Positions 1-10,959 of a stretch of 64,000 bases of DNA are shown one piece after another. This DNA comes from Hyaloperonospora brassicae (Eukaryota; Oomycota; Peronosporomycetes; Peronosporales; Peronosporaceae). The notes below the pieces were generated by a model. The model was not told where the DNA came from, made no database searches, and saw only the letters and a list, made by a program, of their open reading frames with translations. The translations under genes and the position numbers were made by a program. The stretch is taken from positions 62,001 through 126,000 of the forward strand of contig CANTFL010001312.1 of the NCBI GenBank assembly GCA_947650285.1, given 5' to 3'. Each line of letters starts with the position of its first letter. The stretch's first letter is position 1.

Positions 1-239
1 TATGTTACCAAAACTATTGGTCCTTTAGTATAAATAACAAGCACCATTTCTCTGCAAGATCCTTCCTAAAAATCTGGAGGTGGCGAGTACAACTCGGGAA
101 CATGAGTCTGTGTGACTATGTGAACCATCCATTTTTGACTGTCGCTATTATTCACTTACTAGTACCTGTCTTCCAACTTATTTCAACACGCCTCTCTCGA
201 GATATTCATTTCGCACTGCACTCGTTTGACCACCAATCA

Positions 240-2185
240 AGCTTCATAATCGCGTGAGTCGCTTCTTGTCAAGCGCTTTTGTGAACATATTAGCAGGATC
301 AATAATACCAGCAAATTTGCTTTACATCACCTTATCCAGCTTCACCTGCTCACGAACTTTATTCCGGGGTAGATCGATGTGTCTTGTTCAACGAAATTAA
401 GTCGCGTTTGAAGCCATCACATAAGCACTCTAAATGTCGATTTCAATCTGAACTTCGATTAAAATGTTTGACTATGTGTTCATCAGTATGTCTGCTACCC
501 GATAGCCTCCATAATAGTTTTACATGCTGCTATATACTCATCCTTCGCTGATGACAAAGCTATAATCGATTGCCGCTCAAATGACCACGAAATGACACCT
601 TTTGCGAGCATGGGGAAGCATGCGGTACTTTTTTATCTGCAGTATTTGATGCCCAGTCTCCATTGCAAAACCTCATTAGCTAGTTGTCGATTGTGTTGTG
701 ACTTTGCACGTTTGTACACTATACAAAGGTCAAGATACCAGATAGATATTGTGACACACGTTTGACGCTATCAACGTGGTGATTCGACGTCCTGGCCGCA
801 AATTGACTGGTGTGGACCACTGCAAAAGCTAGGTAGGGCCTCGAACACGTATTCGATACAGTACCATTCTTACTGCACCACCATAAATAAACGACTTGTC
901 GATCGCGTCCGTGTCTTCTGTGCACTTTCGGTCTTTCCCATTTCCAACGGATTGCTATCAGCGAATGCTCGTTCAAAGTTGAACTTCTTGATAATGTCAC
1001 GTGAGAATTTCCGTGCGCTTGTCACAATACAATCTTCGTAAGCTTTAGCAATCACACCAAGGTAATCTATAGGCTCATCTTGATCTTGATAATCTACTGC
1101 AGTGGAAAATTAATGAATAAGTCAATACTGTCGGGTCAATTATTGGTTGCACACCTTTGTAATATCAACCAACAACTGATGCTATATGTGCACGGAAATC
1201 ATATAAGAGCTTTTTTGGTCCTAACTTCACATAATCAACTCCACGCATATATATACCGATCATTAATGTCACGATTTGCTTACGCATTACCTTTCTCTGT
1301 TTATCTTTTCACAGACAGATATCCATCCATTTTCTTTTCTAGTGTTCCAACGGTAATGACTAATCCTCCGAATGATTAGTCCGGCCTGACGTTCCGCCCA
1401 CCAAGCATATTTCTGCATTAGTAAGTTAAGTGCCTTCGTATTCCAACAAGTAAGAAGATGCTCTGTCTAGTATCTTGAGTGAACGTTCATTATCACAATG
1501 ATTGAGTTTAACTTTTTGCCGTTGTTACGTGATAAAATCAATAATAAGGCTTTCACCACTTGGTTGAGACTTGTAATTTCGTGTTCCTTATTATTATTCC
1601 AACTTTTGCGTCGCTGTTTACTAATGTGACCGTAATCGCATGAAGGTGACTTTGTTTCAGCCAAAAATATTATATCAACATAGCTTTGATCCTCCGTGAA
1701 CTGTAAATGCTTCTCACACATGTGTCTAAGGAACTGATGCCAAAATTTTATATGCGCTACCCCATCTGATGCGGCAAAGATGCCATGTATCTGAGTTGGC
1801 GTCTTGACCTATAAAGACTCCGCAACCTGAATTGATTCGTCACCTTTTTATGTGGTTTTACTGTTCGTGCATTCAGACTTTACAGCGCGTATACCACCTG
1901 ATATGACGAAAAATTTCAATCCTATTCATATGCACGGCCGTCATTATTAGTTCTCTACGGTACGAGATCATAGAATCCATACCAGAATGATTCATCGTCG
2001 CATGTAATCCTTTCTCGGCTGCCTCACCCAGAGAAAAGAGTCCATCTTACTCACGAGGAACATGCAGCACGTCATCTAGAAGAAGGCACTTCTCGGTTCC
2101 ATTGACTTATATCCGCATTTCGATGGTTCCCATTCCTATCACTCGCGTACTAGTTGCTTTCAAGATACCGAACAGACTGACATAC
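240..2185 (-). mobile_element. Decayed Ty1/copia retrotransposon remnant
   Basis: Conceptual translation of the minus strand gives pieces of a copia Pol polyprotein in the right order but in shifting frames with stops. Near 2040-2130 there is the end of a protease-like region (motif LLLDDVLHVP). Near 1600-1790 there is a gag-pre-integrase zinc region (WHQFLRHMCEKHL, then CDYGHISKQRR). Near 780-870 there is an RT/RNase H connection segment (VKRVSQYLSG). Near 480-570 there is the RNase H motif ALSSAKDEYIAACKTIMEAIG, and near 290-410 the RNase H end (HIDLPRNKVREQVKL-like). About 2 kb is left of a normal 4-5 kb, so the integrase core and most of the RT are missing or unreadable. No LTRs were seen. 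The family call is solid; the boundaries are approximate. Confidence 0.7.
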
Positions 2186-2189
2186 GACT

Positions 2190-3229
2190 GAGATGAAGCG
2201 GGCTTGTACGCAAGTTCGAAAAATTGCTTGTCGCGTACGACGGTAGCTACCAAGACTGGCGAAAGACAGCCTTCCATCTTTGTAAAAATATGGTGTCAAC
2301 CAAATGGTCATTTACAGATATCGTTTGTCGGCTAGCAATTCAAATTGAGAAGGTTAATGTTTTAAACCTTTGGACACAAGTTGTGTGTCAGAGGACACCG
2401 TCCGTGTCGGGAGGGGTAATTCCAGCCTGCAGCCATAAGTATGAGGACTTCATGTTGGATCCCTCACAATATTGCCCTTAGGATGCTGCGAAAATAAACC
2501 CCTTTGTGAGGATCGTTCTTTATTGTACAAGAAGTATCTCTAAGCGAAGTTACCATGTATGAAGGACGAAGTATAGCGGGTATCGCAGAAGGTTACATCG
2601 CGTGCCGGCGCATGCCCTTGTTTTTGCTTGTAATTTGGATGTTTAGGAGGGCTTGACACTCAACAGCATTATCTAGCACAAGTATAAGGTCGACTAATTC
2701 AATCTTGGGTCCCGGATCGTAAGATACCGATTAGCATGCAGACGACACAGAAAATCACCGAGACAATACTATAATTTGGCCGAAATAGCTAGCTTCATCG
2801 AGCCGGGGGTCCGTAAGTCTCTAGTCCGACAAAAAGAGTGGATTACAATCCGGCAACGAACTCGCTCCACTTCTTTAATCTTCCATAGAGACAGTAAAAC
2901 GTTTCAAGAATGTGAAACTACGGTATCGCGACAAGGTTCGCATCCTGTCGAAAGCACTTTGCCAGGAATGAGGGTCTGTTTCGGGACACTAGCAAGGCTC
3001 AAAGGATTAGAAGTTCGTATGATTTGACACGTATTTTCCCATGTCGCGTACGTCGACATCGCATAAGGCTTGTTGAACTCTCCGGCTGCCGTATATTCCA
3101 GCAAGGGTTGTGCGGGTATTCGATTCGATACGCCTATTATACTCTGCATCCCGATGTCGGGACATCGTCTTCTCGGCTCTTCAGTGTTAAAACTAGGTCA
3201 TACAGCGGCCAGGTGTGGGTACACTGACG
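2190..3229. other. Intergenic stretch, nothing recognised
   Basis: About 1 kb between the copia remnant and the gypsy element. The only open frames are short (under 90 codons) and show no family motif. It may hold further eroded retrotransposon gag sequence, but nothing can be supported. Confidence 0.4.
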
Positions 3230-3234
3230 CCTAG
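3230..3234. repeat. Target-site duplication, left copy (CCTAG)
   Basis: CCTAG directly abuts the first base of the left LTR. An identical CCTAG follows the right LTR at 10955-10959. A perfect 5-bp duplication is what Ty3/gypsy integrases produce, so the two LTRs and the sequence between them are one insertion event. Confidence 0.92.
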
Positions 3235-3675
3235 TGTAACGGGGCACCGACGACTACGTACTGGTCAACCAGTACGGAGTTTACTATCAATAAGTGTAGT
3301 GATAGTCAGTTCCCAGCTAGGTGTAGAACTACACAGAGGAAGGTAGAACGACTAAGGTGAAAGACTCTAGTCGTAGGAAAAATAAAACTGTTAATAATAT
3401 AATTAAGTCCTATGACTCTTGTATCTCTGTTTGTCCTGACTTAATTATACTAATGTAACTAAATGTATGATGACGTCTACTCACCACCCATTGCGCGCGT
3501 CTAGCAACTATTGGCGGGTTGATCTCATCGCGATATCAACCAATGAGTAGACTCTTCGGTCATCCCAACAATATCACCATGCTTGTGATACTGTTGAAAG
3601 AATATTCACCGTAATATCCTCTCTTGTCAATTTCTTCTTACAGACAATTTTCATGTAACGGGCTACCCCGCTACA
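3235..3675 (-). repeat. 3' LTR of the gypsy element
   Basis: 441 bp, matching the copy at 10514-10954 with about 14 substitutions and no visible indels. It has TG...CA ends. One terminus carries a nested palindrome (TGTAACGGG / CCCGTTACA, here mutated to CCGCTACA) of about 22 bp. Confidence 0.93.
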
Positions 3676-3688
3676 TCACCCCTCCCTT
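3676..3688 (-). other. Polypurine tract (plus-strand primer site)
   Basis: On the minus strand the bases just before the 3' LTR read AAGGGAGGGGTGA, a purine run touching the LTR start. This is the expected position and composition of the PPT used to prime second-strand synthesis. Confidence 0.75.
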
Positions 3689-3804
3689 AACTGATAGTCA
3701 ACGTGTGACTATCTAAACTCTGTTGCCACCCGTTGGATACCAACGGGACGGGGAGTACTTGTTGGTCAGATTCATTCATTCTGACTTTGCCTCGCATAGT
3801 TAAC

Positions 3805-5395
3805 ATGTCTATGCGGGGTGACCCAAGACGACACAGCCTGTTGCTGCGCCCGCCTCTGCGGCAAACGACTCGTCGTCTGCTGCTCGTTCTCAGCCTGCAG
3901 CAGGTGTTGCTGCAGGTGCATGTGGTATCGCACCTCATTCACACAGTGACCCCGAGTTAGGGGTCAGCTACTCTGGCGAGTCAGATGTGTCTGACTCGGA
4001 AAAGCCTTTAGAGGCATCGCGTTCTTCTGCGGTGCCTCGTCCATCAAGAGACGTGCCTAACACACGAACTCGCGACATGCGTGACAGTCTTTTCGGCAGT
4101 TATGATGCATATGATGATTAGTATGATTACTCACCACCCCGATCAACTCGTTCGCCATCGCACGAGCGATTTGACGATGGTGCGAGCCGTCGTCATATTG
4201 ATAACCGTAATACCGGCGAAGGTACCACTTCGAAGCGTGATGAGCTGAAGCCGTGGCGTTTGCCTAAGCAGCTCTTCAATAGCTTGTCTCACGAGACAAG
4301 CCAACACCATCGAATACCCTTATTCGATGCGAGTGAGGTTCACGGCTTGAGTTCCAGCGCAAAGAACTTTCGCGCTGAAGAAGACGTTTATCTCGATGCT
4401 TTCTTGAAGCATCAATGGTACAATGGCAACCAAAAGCGTGACAAGTCCTCGCTTTTGGCGGAGTGGAACGCGTTCGTCCAAAATGTCAAGACCTTTGAAC
4501 GAGAAGGATGGCTCAAGAAACTGAAGCGGTACGCATCAAATTTGAAAAGCGAACGCCAACCGGTGCAAGGTACCGGCTGCATCGTTTGTCGAGTGAGGCA
4601 GACATTCCTTGCCTCACTTGAAGAGATCCGTGTGCGAGTTGTGTTGACAACTCGCAACGTGCACATAGGGACAAGTTTTCCCTCAGTTCGCCCTGGGAAA
4701 GGGCACACATCTCGGCTGAGATGCGTGACGCGTTTGCAAACTTTTAATCCGTCTACAAGCCTTTAAAGCGCGTGTTTACCGATGGGCCCTCGGACCTATC
4801 GGATGATTCTCGTCATACTGGCGGACGAGACCTTCAACGTCAGCCATCAGCTGGGATCGAGGTTCCCAGCTGTCATTCGATGGTGGGTACCCACGACAGC
4901 GGACAAGGTAAATTGTCCACTCCCCATTCTTCACGCGGTGGCTCAAGGTACGCCCCACGTGAAAGCGTAGACCACCGTAAAAATCCACTAGTGGCTCCGG
5001 TGGCGGTGGAAAGACAAGGTCCGGCTTAACCGCCGGACCTGCAGGAGACTTTGGGTAACCATTGGCGTTACCTGACCGAGTTGAGGGCGGACGTCGATCA
5101 CGAATACGATCGTCGGCCGGACATGCTGGCGACCGTGCGACGTCTCTGCACCGCTCGGGAGATAGACCGATCAGATTTCGCGCTCTTTTAACTCGAGAGA
5201 GAACGCGAGAAGCATCGTTTGCGCGACGAACTAGAGGCGGATCGTCGCGAGACTTCGTTGATGAAGGACCAACTTGCGTGTTTGGTCCGTGATCACAAGA
5301 ATATGTTGGAGATTCTTGATCGTGCCGGCTGTCTCCGTTCTCGCAAGAGGCCTCGTACTGATAGTACGGGCGGAAACGATCATCATATAACGTAG
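3805..5395 (+). pseudogene. Antisense ORF inside the gypsy element, overlapping the 3' end of pol
   Basis: The plus strand of this element reads as one protein-like sequence of about 530 codons, opposite to gag-pol. It opens near 3805 (MSMRGDPRR), then has a Ser/Ala/Pro-rich low-complexity region, an acidic Ser stretch (SGESDVSDSEKP) and a basic PWRLPKQLFNSL motif. A globular-looking segment follows (AEEDVYLDAFLKHQWYNG, WLKKLKRY). After a frame change near 4760 comes a linker, then a heptad-like charged C-terminus (LEREREKHRLRDELEADRR; MKDQLACLVRDHKNMLEILD) ending in a basic RSRKRPRT patch and the stop at 5393-5395. It contains an internal TAG near 4120, TAA codons at 5027-5029 and near 5188, and at least two frame changes, so this copy is broken. 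The last 0.6 kb overlaps the chromodomain end of pol on the other strand. The function is unknown. Antisense ORFs in this position are known in some plant Ty3/gypsy elements; the link to those is inferred. Confidence 0.55.
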
Positions 5396-8300
5396 GATGC
5401 GTGCTCATCCTGCGAGGCAACTCAATCGTGTATGCATTGCTTTTTCGGTGCAACACACGAAAGGGACCAATGTATTTCGGCAGTAGTTTACTACTGCCGA
5501 CATTGGTGACTACATGTCCAGGTAAGTTTACCGTAGACAGTAGTACTAGGTCGTTAGCTTTAAATGAAAGAACATTTGCTCTTCCATTCTTGTCCGCATT
5601 CCGTTTCTGTCGGTCGACCGCATTTGCGATGGATTTTTGTACAAAACGGACTACCGCCTCTCGACTCAGCAGGAAGTTCTCTGCTGACTCGTTGTTGTGT
5701 TTTTCAGTGCGCTTCGTGCGCACTACTAAGAGATCGTTCTCTCCTTCAGCGAGGGTGTCTTCTTCCTCGCTGACATTGTCGTTGACAATGCTAAAAAAAT
5801 TAACATCTTTGTCACTGTCTGGTGTAGCAGAAGCGTCATTGTTACCGCTACGATCAACTTCTTCGATGTCGACATTATCGACATCGACGTCGAACGTATC
5901 GGTATGTGCGATGATACGTGATGAGCAAGAGCCTAAACGGTTTTTGCTCGAGCGAGTCCCCCCCCCTCAACCCGATGTCACTCTGTAAAAGGGCGGCAAT
6001 ACATGGGTGGCGTAGGCCATTCACGTGGAACGGTGTATGCGATGTTGAAGCATGCACAAAATTGTTGATGGCAAATTCGACCATCGGCAAGATATCACTC
6101 CAACTCGAAAAGTAGTGGACGTATCCTCGAAATATTTTTACGAGGACACGGTTTGCACGTTCCGTCTGACTATCTGTTTCGGGATGTTCAGATGTGGACA
6201 TCTATAATCGTGTTCCTAGTGAACGGAACACGGATTGCCAAAACTCCGCCGTGAACCGATGGTCACGGTCGGACGCGAGTTGACGGGGTAATCCGTGAAG
6301 TCAAAACACTGTGTCGATGAAGACACGCGCACAGCCGTGTGCAGTGATCGATTTAGATACTGCAGCAAGAAGCATTATCTTGCTTAAACGATCCACAAAC
6401 ACAATAATCCCATTATTCTTGTGAGAGTCTTCGAGGAACCCAAAGACAAAGTCCATGTAAACGGACTCCTAACACTCTGCCGGACCGGCAGAGGTTGTAG
6501 GGGCGCACGGTATGAAGGGCAAGTCTTTACCCGTTGACAGACTTTGCAAGAACGAATGTACTTGCGTGAGAACTGATACTGGCGGGGCCAGTAGAAGTTA
6601 CGACTTACCGTAAGGTAGGTCTTTTCCCTACCACGATGTCCGCCTGAGGGCGCATCGTGAAATTTGAACATGATGCGTAAACGCAAATCATCATGATTGG
6701 GAACGACGACACGAGGTGTATCGTCGACAACTTCTGTGTAGTACAGCAGGCCATTGCGAGTCGTATACCGATCTAACGAGGAACGGTATAGAGCCGGTAA
6801 ATCCGACAAGGATTTCCCGGATGGGTTCGCAAGGTGACCCATCAAACGAAGTAGAATCATATCCCCTTCGTATGCCTTCCGCACGTCATCGAGTAAAGGC
6901 GATGGCGGCACACTGACTGACAGTGCTGCAACCGTGGGCAAGGCCTCACTGTTTGCGCGTGTTGTCGGCTCGAAATCGGGCCGACTTGATAGCGCATCAG
7001 CGACGACGTTAAGTCGTCCTAGTTTGTATTCCACGGAGAAGTTGTAATCCGCGAAGAAAGACAGCCACCTCGCCATTCGTTGCAAGAGGTGTGGACTGTT
7101 TACGGCCGTGCGTAGTTACGCATGGTCCGTATGTAAGATGAACGGTCTATCTCCGAGGAGATAGACGCGGAACTTAGCCAGTGCGTACTTCATGGCAAGG
7201 AGTTCCTTTTCATGCACGGGGTAATTGCGTTCAGCTGGTTGCAGCTAACGCGATTGATAGCAGACGACGTGCTCTGCTCCGTCTGTGTCATACTACATCA
7301 ACGCACACCGATAGCAAAATCGCTGGCGTCACAGACCGCATGAAAAGGTCTGTCCTGATCTGCATTCGCCAAGATGGGCGATTGCATCAAGCTTTTCTTG
7401 ATGCTTTCAAGGAATGCTGACAGTCAGCGTTACATGACCACTTCACATGTTTCTTGAGCAAGCAAGAAAGATGAACAGTCATCTCGGCGTAATTGCGCGA
7501 GTACTTGTGTAAGTACGCCGCTAAGCCAAGGAGCTTACGAAGTCCCTTGACGTCGACAGGGACTGGCCAGTCGGTGATCGCCTTGATCTTTTCGGTATCA
7601 GGGCGTACGCCGTGTTTACGCACGATGCACCCAAGAAGTGGTATTTCGCTAGCCGCGAATATACACTTCTTGAGGTTGGCGTACAACTTATGCTTGCGCA
7701 TAGATTGAAGAACCCGACGAACGTGAGTTCTGTGAACTTCCACATCCATCTTTCTGTCCATCGCTCGGCTATGGACGAGCACATCGTCGAAGTAACTCGG
7801 TGCAAAATCCCGCATCGGTCTTAACAGATTTGTAACACATCTGTTGAATGTTGCAGGTGCATTGCTCAGCCCCTGTGGCATCACTAGCCACTCCCACAGC
7901 ATACCGCTGGGGGTGCTCACTGCTGTGTACGGTATGTCCCGTTCACGCATGAGGATCGGATAGAATCCGTCTATCAGATCCATGGACGAAAAGATGGTAC
8001 TGTTTGACATTCCATCTATGATTACGTCCTTCCTCGGTATCGTGGTCTAAGCCGGTACCGTTGCAGCATTCAACTTGTTGAATGCGTGTACTATCCGCCA
8101 TCCTCCTGTGACCTCTCGCACACAGAAGGTCGGAGAGCTGTGAGGGGAAGTTTAATCCCTCACATGGCTCGCTGCTAAGCGATCGGCAAAGAACTTGTCG
8201 ATCGCTAGTACTTGTTCACGAGGCAGTGGCCGCTGCTTTATGACACAGTACTTAGAGCCCGGCTTGAGCTCGATCTCGTGTCGAGTGCCTGTGTCCTTAG

Positions 8301-9350
8301 GCAACTCGCATGGCACGAATTTCAGGGAATGCATCCTTGAATTCGATCAAATCCTTATACAAAGGATTTGCCTGGAGCGACTTCCAGGATTGAGTTTCAT
8401 ATCTCTCAATACGAGTCTTCTCATCGATAACACTTTCGTCCATCGGTGAACTGCTGAGAATCCTCTCGGTCTCAGTAAACCGTTGCCGATCGAATATCGG
8501 CCACATACTCGTCGTCCGCGACGAGTGCACAGATCTGCTTGACTTTGCCACTGCGCAGATCACGCAAGAACCGTTTCGGTTCTATTGTCGGCAGTTGATT
8601 TATCTCCGAAGTTAACTTCGGAGGCGCAACCGGATCAAGCGTGTAAGCGCCTACGCTTGATCCATCATTAACCAAGACGTTCAACGTCTCGGTTTCTTCC
8701 TGGGAAGTCACTTCCACAGGGTCCAGGAAAGCTTTCTCCACAATGTAGTGATCATCTACATTGTGTTCTTGTACAGTCGCGCTAACGACCGTACCACAAG
8801 TGAGGCCATCGCACTCGCTCGTAGTACACCCACGTAAATGTGGGCATTCCAAGACATTCTTTAGATCGTCATCTAGGGAACAAGTGGCAGGCATCGATAC
8901 TGATCGATGCTGCCAGATCACCCTTGGCTTGTATCTCCTGAGCCAAGGTAGTCCTAGGATGACATCAAACTTGTCATCCAGGTCGAGTACGATGAAATCA
9001 TCATCGTACTGTTCATCTTTTAACGTTTAGTGTATTCCGACTACACGCTTCTTCACAGTGATCGATGCGCCTGTCGCTAGGCGCACCGTCATTCTCGTTG
9101 GAGGGATCTCCCGCTCCACGAAGTTGAAACTTCCTGCCTCTAGCGAATGGCGACTTACAAAATTGTTCGACGCCCCACAGTCTACTAGGACACGAAGCGA
9201 CAAATCATTTTTCGCTTCGAACTTCAAGGTGATGAGAGACACCTCATCACCGAGTGCAGAGACACACAGGGACTGCGTGTCAGGAGCAATCTTCGTCAAG
9301 AGATTTGCAAATTTTCTTGATGTTTCTGGATCAGTAGGGCGATCCACCCC
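4776..9350 (-). pseudogene. pol: Ty3/gypsy pol: protease, RT, RNase H, integrase, chromodomain (broken)
   Basis: Minus-strand segments in order. The protease is near 9150-9350 (DCGASNNFV). The RT N-terminus is at 8152-8560 (FVPCELPKDTGTRHEIEL) and the RT palm at 7387-8010 (PQGLSNAPATFNR; catalytic YFDDVLVHS, a variant of YIDD). RNase H spans about 6950-7380. The integrase zinc finger is near 6560-6700 (H-x7-H followed by CKVCQ) and the integrase core end near 6000-6200 (HPETDSQTERANRVL). The C-terminal 4776-5723 holds the GPFRVL-type post-integrase region and a chromodomain (EWTIYLVRCRGYPPSNDSWE). Frames change and stops occur between these blocks, so no full polyprotein can be made. The chromodomain places it with chromovirus-like Ty3/gypsy elements, which target chromatin marks when active. 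Confidence 0.88.
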
Positions 9351-9382
9351 TACTGACCCCGATCAATTTTTGATGGTTGGTC

Positions 9383-10463
9383 TCACTGTTGCGGCTTTGC
9401 AACAGCATCGGACCCTCGCCCTCCAGTTCTTCTTACTGGTGGACGATTACTGCTCTCAGCACCGCGAGGTTCTGAGAGGAGGATACTGCATTCATATGCG
9501 TAGTGTCCCAGTTTATGACAGCGATGGTATCTCACCGATCGCTTGTCATTCGTAGGGCGAGGTTTCTCACCCTCAACATTACAGAGGTCCATTGGCTCTG
9601 GACCTCCGACCGCTGATCGTCTCTGCGGACGAAAGGGGGTCAGCGTAGTGTGAGCCTGTCTCACACTAAATTCTTCCTGTTTCGCAGCGAAGATTGCTTC
9701 GGAGAGATTCTTTGGCTCTCCGCGGAACATGTGGTCCCTGACAGGACCATCGGACAGCCCTTGAATGAATATTGTGATCAACACAAATTCACTTACAGGG
9801 TTCACTACCATGCAGCTTGCAATGTAGCGTACGTGCTGAGCGTAAGCGTGAACCTTACGCTTACCATTTGATTCCGAGAAGTTCAGATAGTGTCCTGAAC
9901 TCTGCCCTGGGAGGCTCAAACGTCTCGCTGGGCAGGGTCTTGAAGATCCTCAACGACCTAAACACGCTTGGGTCGTGCAGCTTGAGATTCAGGGCCCAAT
10001 TTCTGGCGTCCCCTGCCAAGTACGACTGAGCGAATGCAACTTGCATTCGCTCATCGTCGATGCGACGGTCCTCGATGGCATCGTCGACTTCGACGAACCA
10101 TATGAACAGGGAGTCTCCCTCGGCTTTGTGACACTTGGAGGCCTCTAGCTTTAGAGACCCTGGTCGACGCTCCCGTGTCGACTGCGCGGACTGAGACTGT
10201 CTCAGTTCTTCGTTCCGCTGGTGATCTTGTTGTTGCAACAAGGTCACCTGCGCTAGCAGCTCATCAAGTTCTCGTTGCAAGAATTTGCCGGTGACGGAAT
10301 GCTGCTGGTCTCTATCCCTTGTGGCTAGCATGGCCCAGATAGCTTCTTCGCCAACGGTCGAACTCATTCGTTTGATCGCACTCCATTCGATATCGCTCAA
10401 ATGGGAGTAGCTTTTACGGGCTCCGTGAAACCTGTCGCCTTCTACTTCGTCCAACATGTTCAT
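9383..10463 (-). pseudogene. gag: Ty3/gypsy gag (capsid plus zinc knuckle), frameshifted
   Basis: The gag reading frame starts at 10463 (MNMLDEVEG), 48 nt inside the primer-binding site. It runs about 200 codons, then continues in another frame (9383-9919). The capsid part carries RRIDDERMQVAFAQSYL and the downstream QGLSDGPVRDHMFRGEP motifs found in gypsy gag. The nucleocapsid zinc knuckle reads YHRCHKLGHYAYEC: the spacing fits CX2CX4HX4C but the first Cys is Tyr. The frame break near 9870 and the missing Cys argue that this gag is non-functional. The homologous gag on the plus strand after 61859 supports the start choice. Confidence 0.85.
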
Positions 10464-10494
10464 GTTGGGCGATGCGAGTGTGGTCTTTGGACGG

Positions 10495-10511
10495 ACTACA
10501 AAGTGCTACCA
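10495..10511 (-). other. Primer-binding site of the gypsy element
   Basis: Two bases inside the 5' LTR the minus strand reads TGGTAGCACTTTGTAGT. TGG at this position pairs with the CCA end of a tRNA. The same 17 bases with the same 2-nt spacer follow the LTR at 61808, which supports the call. The donor tRNA was not identified. Confidence 0.75.
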
Positions 10512-10513
10512 GG

Positions 10514-10954
10514 TGTAACGGGGCACCGACGACTACGTACTGGTCAACCAGTACGGAGTTTCCTATCACTGACTGTAGCGATAGTCAGTGCCCAGCTAGG
10601 TGTAGAACTACACAGAGGAAGGTAGAACGACTAAGGTGAAAGACTCTAGTCGTAGGAAAAGTAAAACTGTCAATAATATAATTAAGTCCTATAACTCTTG
10701 TATCTCTGTTTGCCCTGACTTAATTATACTAATGTAACTAAATGTATGATGACGTCTACTCACCACCCATTGCGCGCGTCTAGCAACTATTGGTGGGTTG
10801 ACCTCATCGCGATATCAACCAATGAGTAGACTCTTCGGTCATCCCAACAATATCACCATGCTTGTGATATTGTTGAAAGAATATTCACCGTAATATCCTC
10901 TCTTGTCAATTTCTTCTTACAGACAATTTTCATGTAACGGGCTACCCCGTTACA
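10514..10954 (-). repeat. 5' LTR of the gypsy element
   Basis: 441 bp, the partner of 3235-3675. In sense orientation it begins with TGTAACGGGGTAGCCCGTTACA, a near-perfect palindrome, and ends GCCCCGTTACA. It should hold the element promoter; no TATA box or poly(A) signal was assigned with confidence. Confidence 0.93.
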
Positions 10955-10959
10955 CCTAG
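10955..10959. repeat. Target-site duplication, right copy (CCTAG)
   Basis: Identical to 3230-3234 and immediately outside the 5' LTR. Confidence 0.92.

Larger units (their letters stand above)
3235..10954 (-). mobile_element. Complete Ty3/gypsy LTR retrotransposon (chromodomain type), coding capacity broken
   Basis: A 7,720-bp element on the minus strand with two 441-bp LTRs beginning TGTAACGG and ending in CCGTTACA (the left copy reads CCGCTACA). It has a 2-nt-spaced primer-binding site, a polypurine tract and 5-bp target duplications. Reading from high to low coordinates it encodes gag with a zinc knuckle, then aspartic protease, reverse transcriptase, RNase H, HHCC integrase, integrase core and a C-terminal chromodomain, i.e. 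the pol order of Ty3/gypsy. Gag and pol are interrupted by several stops and frameshifts, so this copy is not autonomous. The LTRs differ at about 14 of 441 positions by eye, which suggests a moderately old insertion. An antisense ORF lies between pol and the 3' LTR. Confidence 0.93.
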
